Source of the DNA: CAZGOM01 sp964542875
Lineage (GTDB): Bacteria > Planctomycetota > Phycisphaerae > Phycisphaerales > Phycisphaeraceae
DNA: 64,000 bases
Reading direction: 5' to 3'
Assembly (NCBI GenBank): GCA_964542875.1
Contig: CAZIWA010000011.1
Coordinates: 11,283-75,282, forward strand
Shown: positions 60,026 to 64,000 of the stretch, piece after piece
Position numbering within the stretch: the stretch's first letter is position 1
How the letters are laid out: every line of letters begins with the position of its first letter
Made by a program: the position numbers and the translations under genes
Notes under the pieces: model-generated
What the model was told of the DNA's origin: nothing
The model's database searches: none
The model's input: the letters and a program-made list of their open reading frames with translations, nothing else

Positions 60026-60718
60026 TTAAGTGGCGGGGTCTTTGGATTTGACGACGGCGCCGATGACTTTGGAGAAGAAGCCTGCGGAGGTGGGCTGGGG
60101 GGCGGTGGGCGCGTCGGTGGGGGGTTTAAGGGTGGTGCCGCATTGGACGCAGAGGACGGCGCCGGCGCGGACTTTGGATTTGCACTGAGGGCAGGCGGTG
60201 GAGTCTGTGGGGGCCGGAGGGTTTGTATGGGTGCCGACATTGCTGCCGGGGCGCACGCCTGCGGCGCTGCCGGGCCGGAGGGTGGGGGCGGCGGGGCGGA
60301 CAACGGGGGCGGGGGCCTCTGGCCGGAGCGTGGGGGAGGGGATGGCGGGCTGGGCGGCGACGGGGATAGAGTCGACAAGGGTGTCGAGGTTGAGGTTCAG
60401 GTCCAGGTCGGAGGTGGGGATGTCGTCGACGACGACGTCGGAGGAATTCAGATTGAGGGTGGTGGATTCCTCATCCCACTGGTGTGTGGTGAGGTTGATG
60501 ACGGCGTTTTCGCCGACGGTGGCGTGGACACGGGCTTCGCTGGGCTTGATGACGGGAGCTTTGTGGCCCAGGGAGGTCGGTTTGCCGTCGGGGGTTTTGG
60601 CGCAACGCATGATGAGGCCGCAGACACACAGGACTTTTCGGCCTGCGCGCTCGGGGCGCCACCGATAGATTTTGGTGCAGGCGATGCACCTAAAATGTGG
60701 TGGGATGTTGGGCTTCAT
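60026..60718 (-). CDS. Zinc-ribbon protein with two Cys clusters
   Basis: Protein of 230 residues of unknown function. The N-terminus has CIACTKIYRW and VLCVCGLIMRC, a four-Cys cluster (about 11-40). The middle is acidic, then Pro/Ala-rich (about 125-175), probably disordered. A second zinc ribbon CPQCKSKVRAGAVLCVQCG lies at about 180-200. There is no membrane segment. ATG 60718 has AAGAGGT 4 nt upstream; an upstream in-frame Met at 60742 has none. Such ribbon proteins are common in planctomycetes; a nucleic-acid or protein-binding role is possible. Confidence 0.65.
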   Translation of the reverse strand: MKPNIPPHFRCIACTKIYRWRPERAGRKVLCVCGLIMRCAKTPDGKPTSLGHKAPVIKPSEARVHATVGENAVINLTTHQWDEESTTLNLNSSDVVVDDIPTSDLDLNLNLDTLVDSIPVAAQPAIPSPTLRPEAPAPVVRPAAPTLRPGSAAGVRPGSNVGTHTNPPAPTDSTACPQCKSKVRAGAVLCVQCGTTLKPPTDAPTAPQPTSAGFFSKVIGAVVKSKDPAT

Positions 60719-60860
60719 GTTGACCTCTTGGGCGGGCCGCATCGTGGCGGGGTTTATGAAGTCCTTTCCGGAACTCTGTCACGGCTCATTGCGTCCGTAA
60801 CTAGAAAGGTCTTCGGCGGGACAACGCCTGTCGAGCGTTGCTTAATGCAGATTATCGTAT

Positions 60861-60886
60861 CCTCGGGAACAAGTCGAGGGTTTTTT
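60861..60886 (+). terminator. Plus-strand terminator-like hairpin in the gap upstream of the zinc-ribbon gene
   Basis: CCTCG / CGAGG with a 9-nt loop followed by GTTTTTT. It lies in a 314-bp gap (60719-61032) that has no gene. The orientation would end a plus-strand transcript for which no ORF exists, so it could mark a small RNA or be chance. Confidence 0.35.
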
Positions 60887-61032
60887 GCGTCCAGAAATGG
60901 TGATTGACGGGTGATTTATGCATAAATGCGAGAAGCGGGGTCGCTATCCCCGTGGTTTTCACGTGGTATCCACAGGTTTTTCACTTTTATTCAGGTGAAA
61001 AGCGTGGTTGGTTTTAAGTTTGATGGTTGTTT

Positions 61033-62496
61033 TCAGGCGAATTGCGTGGCGCGCGGCGCGGGCTGGGCGTCGGGAACGGGGGTTGAGAAGATGAATTTAC
61101 CCTGGTGGAGCTTGCGCTGGAAACCAATGCCAAAGGCGGCGATGACGGTGGTGTCGCAGGCGTCGAGCTGGGTGTCATCAAGCTGGCTTTCAGCCAGGCC
61201 TGCATCGTGCTCCAGGAGGGCCAGAACGCAAGAGAAGGGGTGCGTGGGAGCGAGGATCTGATCAAGCTCCGCGGTGTCTGTGATGGAGGCGGGGACGGCG
61301 AGGGTGATGGCCATCTGGGCGGCCTGATTCTGGAGGGGGATGAGGGCTTTGGCGTCGGATTCCGAAGAGGCGGCGAGGCTGGCGATGCGGGTGAGGATGG
61401 CGTGGGCGGCCTGGTGTTTTTGGGCGATGAGCCGCTGCTCCTGCTCGCGACGCTGGATTTGAAGGAGGATGGCTTCCAGCTCGCTGGGGTGGGTGGCGTT
61501 GACGTCGGGCGCGTTGACGTGAACGGCGAGGAGCTTGACGTCGTCGATGAGGTTTTTGGCGTCGTTGTGAAGCTGGGAGAGGGATTGAATCAGCGAAACG
61601 GTGTCTGAAGGCGTCTGTAGACGCGCCAGGGCGTCGGCGGATTGCTGGAGCGATTTGGCGGTCTGCTGAGCGCGTGCGGACCACTCGGAAAGGCGAAGGA
61701 GAAGGTCCTGGCTGGAGCCTGAATGATCAATGTTCATGGGTTGAGAAACAGGCGCGGGCTCGGCGGGGATGAGGGGCGAAGCCGGAACGGGGGCTGGTTT
61801 GATGGAAGGGGCTTCGGCACCGGGTTGAACGAGCGCGGTGGCTTGTTTGACGAGGCCGGCGATCTGGGCTTCGGTGGCGCCGTAAGGGGCGACCCAGGTG
61901 GCGACTTTGGGGAACTTGTGGAGGATCTTGGAGACGATCCAGATGGATTGCTCAGGGTCGACGATGGCGAAGGTGGCGACGAGGACCATGAAGCGGTGGT
62001 AGGAGGTGCGCTTGAGGGGGTTATCGACGGATTTGAGGAGGTTTTCAAAGGCTTTGAGGGAGAACTGGAGGTGGCGGCCTTGCTCGGAGTCTTTGACAAG
62101 GCAGTTGGACCAGGCAGGGGCGGAGTGGGCGTAGCTGGGGTCGTCAAACCATTTTTTGAGGGTGCTGCCGAGGACTTCGGAGAAGGGGGCGTCGATGCCG
62201 ACGAGGTTTTTCCAAAGCCGGGATTGGGTGGCCATCTGCTGGCGTGCCTGAGGGTCTGCGAGCATCTGGACGAGGAAGGGTCCGGCGAGCTGGTCGTCGG
62301 CGAGCTTGGCGGGGAATTTGACGGTGAGGGGGAGGATGTTGCGGGTTTTGAGGTCGCCGGCGACGGAGTAGAAGGCTGCGCGCATGGGGTAGCGCTCGGA
62401 GCCGGAGAAGACTTCGCAGAGGAGTTTTTCATCATCCAGGGCGCGGCAGAGCTGAGATGCGTTATTGCCCCAGGGGAAGATGTCGGCTAATTGCAT
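61033..62496 (-). CDS. Hypothetical cytoplasmic protein with helical C-terminal half
   Basis: I do not recognise this 487-residue protein. It has no signal peptide or membrane segment. The N-terminal half (about 1-220) is mixed helical with no known motif. A Pro/Ala-rich linker (about 222-250: PAPVPASPLIPAEPAPV) separates it from a mainly helical, heptad-like region (about 255-440: LSEWSARAQQTAKSLQQSADAL, EAILLQIQRREQEQRLIAQKH) that may form coiled coil. ATG 62496 has AAGG 7 nt upstream; the earlier start at 62550 lacks one. It stands alone. Confidence 0.65.
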   Translation of the reverse strand: MQLADIFPWGNNASQLCRALDDEKLLCEVFSGSERYPMRAAFYSVAGDLKTRNILPLTVKFPAKLADDQLAGPFLVQMLADPQARQQMATQSRLWKNLVGIDAPFSEVLGSTLKKWFDDPSYAHSAPAWSNCLVKDSEQGRHLQFSLKAFENLLKSVDNPLKRTSYHRFMVLVATFAIVDPEQSIWIVSKILHKFPKVATWVAPYGATEAQIAGLVKQATALVQPGAEAPSIKPAPVPASPLIPAEPAPVSQPMNIDHSGSSQDLLLRLSEWSARAQQTAKSLQQSADALARLQTPSDTVSLIQSLSQLHNDAKNLIDDVKLLAVHVNAPDVNATHPSELEAILLQIQRREQEQRLIAQKHQAAHAILTRIASLAASSESDAKALIPLQNQAAQMAITLAVPASITDTAELDQILAPTHPFSCVLALLEHDAGLAESQLDDTQLDACDTTVIAAFGIGFQRKLHQGKFIFSTPVPDAQPAPRATQFA

Positions 62497-62658
62497 AAAA
62501 GCACCTTGGAGGGGGGAAGAGTTTACGGGCTGTAGTTTTTTTGTAAACAAAAGAAGACATGTTCATTCTCTGCAATGTATTAATATACCTGAAATGAGCG
62601 GAAAAATCAATATTAATTGATTAAGTGTTTTGTGACAAAGGTTTATGGAGTTTCAATT

Positions 62659-63495
62659 TCAGGTGGGGGTGCGCATGGCTTTGCGGAAGTCGCGGGGGGT
62701 TTGGCCGACTTCGCGTTTGAAAGTGTCGTAAAACTGGCTGAGAGAGCCGAAGCCGACTTGAAGGGCGATCTCCAGCACGGCGAGGTCGCTGGTGGCCAGG
62801 AGCCTTTGGGCGCTGGCGAGGCGGAGCTGAGTGAGGTACTGAAGAAGGCCCTGGCCGGTGGCTTTTTTAAAGAGGGTGGTGGCGTAGTTGGGGTTGAGCC
62901 CGGCGTGGGCGGCGACGTCGGCGATGGTGAGGGGGCCGTCCCAGTGGTCGGACATGTAGCGGGACATTTTGACGACGGCGGCGATGGAGGCCTCGGAACG
63001 GGGGGCTTGCGGGGTGTGGGTGTGGGGGTGCTGGGAGGCGTCGTGGTGGAGGAGGCAGAGCCGGGTGACCTGGGCCTGGATTTCCAGAAGGGTGACGCGC
63101 TGGAGGGCGGGGGTGGCGAATTCATCAGGCCAGCGCTGGGCGGTGGCCTGGGTGAGAGGGTCTGGGTTTTGGTGGGAGAGGACGCCGCCTGAGAGGAGGG
63201 TCTGAAGGGCGGGGTCTGGGAGTTCCCATCGCAGAACCCAGGGAAGGGGGAGGGTGACCCAGAGTGCGCGGGTGCCTGGGGCCATGTCGATGAGGGCGTG
63301 GGGGAGTGCGCCCCAGAAGCAGGCGAGGCGGCCGGGGGGGAGGGTGACGGCGCGGCCGTTCATGATGTAGTGGATCTGGCCCTGGGTGATGAGGTTGATT
63401 TCGATGTCGTTGTGGGTGTGGGCCTGACGCATGAGGGTGACGGGCCCGGCCCAGATTTTGAAGCCGATCTGGGGTTGTTTGTAGATGGGGGGCAT
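62659..63495 (-). CDS. AraC-family transcriptional regulator
   Basis: Regulator of 278 residues. The N-terminal cupin-like sensor (about 20-100) has HTHNDIEINLITQG, a motif shared by sugar-responsive AraC proteins. The C-terminal DNA-binding domain (about 172-274) has two HTH units (TIADVAAHAGLNPNYATTLFKKATG and VLEIALQVGFGSLSQFYDTFKREVG) and the ending TPRDFRK. It is divergent from a PhyH-type gene 185 bp away, which it probably controls. A dispersed repeat begins 7 bp upstream of its ATG. Confidence 0.87.
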   Translation of the reverse strand: MPPIYKQPQIGFKIWAGPVTLMRQAHTHNDIEINLITQGQIHYIMNGRAVTLPPGRLACFWGALPHALIDMAPGTRALWVTLPLPWVLRWELPDPALQTLLSGGVLSHQNPDPLTQATAQRWPDEFATPALQRVTLLEIQAQVTRLCLLHHDASQHPHTHTPQAPRSEASIAAVVKMSRYMSDHWDGPLTIADVAAHAGLNPNYATTLFKKATGQGLLQYLTQLRLASAQRLLATSDLAVLEIALQVGFGSLSQFYDTFKREVGQTPRDFRKAMRTPT

Positions 63496-63502
63496 TGGAG
63501 GA

Positions 63503-63534
63503 GGGGTCTGGGGTCTAGGGTCTGGTCAGAGGGA
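63503..63534 (+). repeat. GGTCTGG/GGTCAGAGGG dispersed repeat, copy 5
   Basis: GGGGTCTGGGGTCTAGGGTC followed by TGGTCAGAGGGA, nearly identical to the copy at 53688-53719. Here it occupies the promoter side of a minus-strand AraC gene. Confidence 0.85.
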
Positions 63535-63680
63535 TTTAAGAGGGGGGTATTTGGGGGTTTGGCGTGATCATATCTGAGAAAGCCGGAAGTTTGGTGGGTT
63601 TTTGGTGAGGATGTTCCGGGGTGGGGCGGGGAAGATGCTGGGGTGTGGTGGGTTTATGTCATCAACAAGGAGCATGCGAG

Positions 63681-64000
63681 ATGGTCAGCGAAATGGATAC
63701 GTACCTGTTTGATCTGCTGGGGTATGTGCTTTTGAAAGGGGCCTTGAGCCCTGCGGAGGTGAAGGGGCTCAATGACGGGCTGGACGCGATTCCGCGTTTA
63801 AAACCCGGAGAGTGGCACGGGTATGTGCATGGGCACCACTACAACGACCGGGACGGCATCAACTATCAGCAGATCTACGAGGGGGGCCCGGTGTTTGAAA
63901 AGATGATCGACCACCCGAGCTGGATCGACCATGTGAAGGCGTTTGTGGGGAGCGATGGGTCTTTCGACATGCACCACGGGCCTCTATTCATTGATGAGAC
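63681..64000 (+). CDS. Phytanoyl-CoA dioxygenase-like protein (partial, runs off the window)
   Basis: N-terminal 106 residues only. The opening YLFDLLGYVLLKGALSPAEVKGLNDGLD is the standard start of PhyH-family Fe(II)/2-oxoglutarate dioxygenases. The metal-site region seems to begin at DMHHGPLFIDE near the window end. AAGGAG lies 8 nt before the ATG at 63681. It is divergent from an AraC regulator, a pairing common in planctomycetes and lentisphaerae. Substrate unknown. Confidence 0.8.
   Translation, partial: MVSEMDTYLFDLLGYVLLKGALSPAEVKGLNDGLDAIPRLKPGEWHGYVHGHHYNDRDGINYQQIYEGGPVFEKMIDHPSWIDHVKAFVGSDGSFDMHHGPLFIDE

Overview
The window is about 64 kb of GC-rich DNA with roughly 48 protein genes and no rRNA, tRNA or CRISPR array that I could see. 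The likely host is a planctomycete, probably of the Phycisphaerae. This is an inference from several features: an ECF sigma factor directly upstream of a zinc-ribbon, multi-TM Ser/Thr kinase; an AraC regulator divergent from a phytanoyl-CoA-dioxygenase-like gene; a Fae-family (tetrahydromethanopterin C1) protein; very large envelope proteins; and many short G-rich dispersed repeats between genes. Plus-strand genes favour G, and minus-strand genes favour C, at third codon positions. This suggests the whole window lies on one replichore with + as the leading strand.

Layout. 0-5.2 kb: KdpD-type kinase (without the KdpD N-terminal part) and KdpE, then a GH4 alpha-galactosidase with a divergent AraC regulator. 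5.2-10.6 kb: YfcE-type phosphodiesterase, a small membrane protein, an AbiE-like two-gene type IV toxin-antitoxin pair with paired operators over its promoter, and the muropeptide-recycling pair anmK-murQ. 10.8-14.8 kb: an oxidative-stress block (exported catalase plus ankyrin protein, thioredoxin, OxyR) in which two near-identical OxyR boxes can be read. 14.9-23.7 kb: GNAT acetyltransferase, CobA-HemD fusion, Fae-like protein, a fold-back repeat element, metallophosphoesterase, DUF2330 protein, Fic AMP-transferase, and a divergent znuA/zur pair around a palindrome. 23.7-29.2 kb: PadR and a coupled membrane protein, SIMPL protein, NAD-dependent DNA ligase.

29.2-37.5 kb: a translationally coupled three-gene envelope operon (a 1496-residue anchored protein with CsgG-like, propeller-like and ankyrin parts; a middle exported protein; a CsgG-like exported protein) divergent from a PDZ-containing protein that shares a domain with the giant protein. 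This is the best candidate for an undescribed system. 37.5-42.5 kb: UDP-glucuronate decarboxylase, histidinol dehydrogenase, and a coupled DNA glycosylase/C45 acyltransferase pair. 42.5-46 kb: a phage-derived cassette (connector-like and terminase-small-like proteins, an ABC-ATPase/GNAT fusion, a ParB-like protein) behind a promoter whose spacer is filled by a palindrome. 46-64 kb: LarB, a MITE-like inverted repeat, a YdbH/AsmA-like protein, NuoH, ECF sigma + Ser/Thr kinase, SpoIIE-type phosphatase, alpha/beta hydrolase, a zinc-ribbon protein, a coiled-coil-like unknown, and AraC divergent from a partial PhyH gene.

At least four families of short dispersed repeats occur between genes. One (five copies, all in the same orientation) even supplies stop codons for neighbouring genes.
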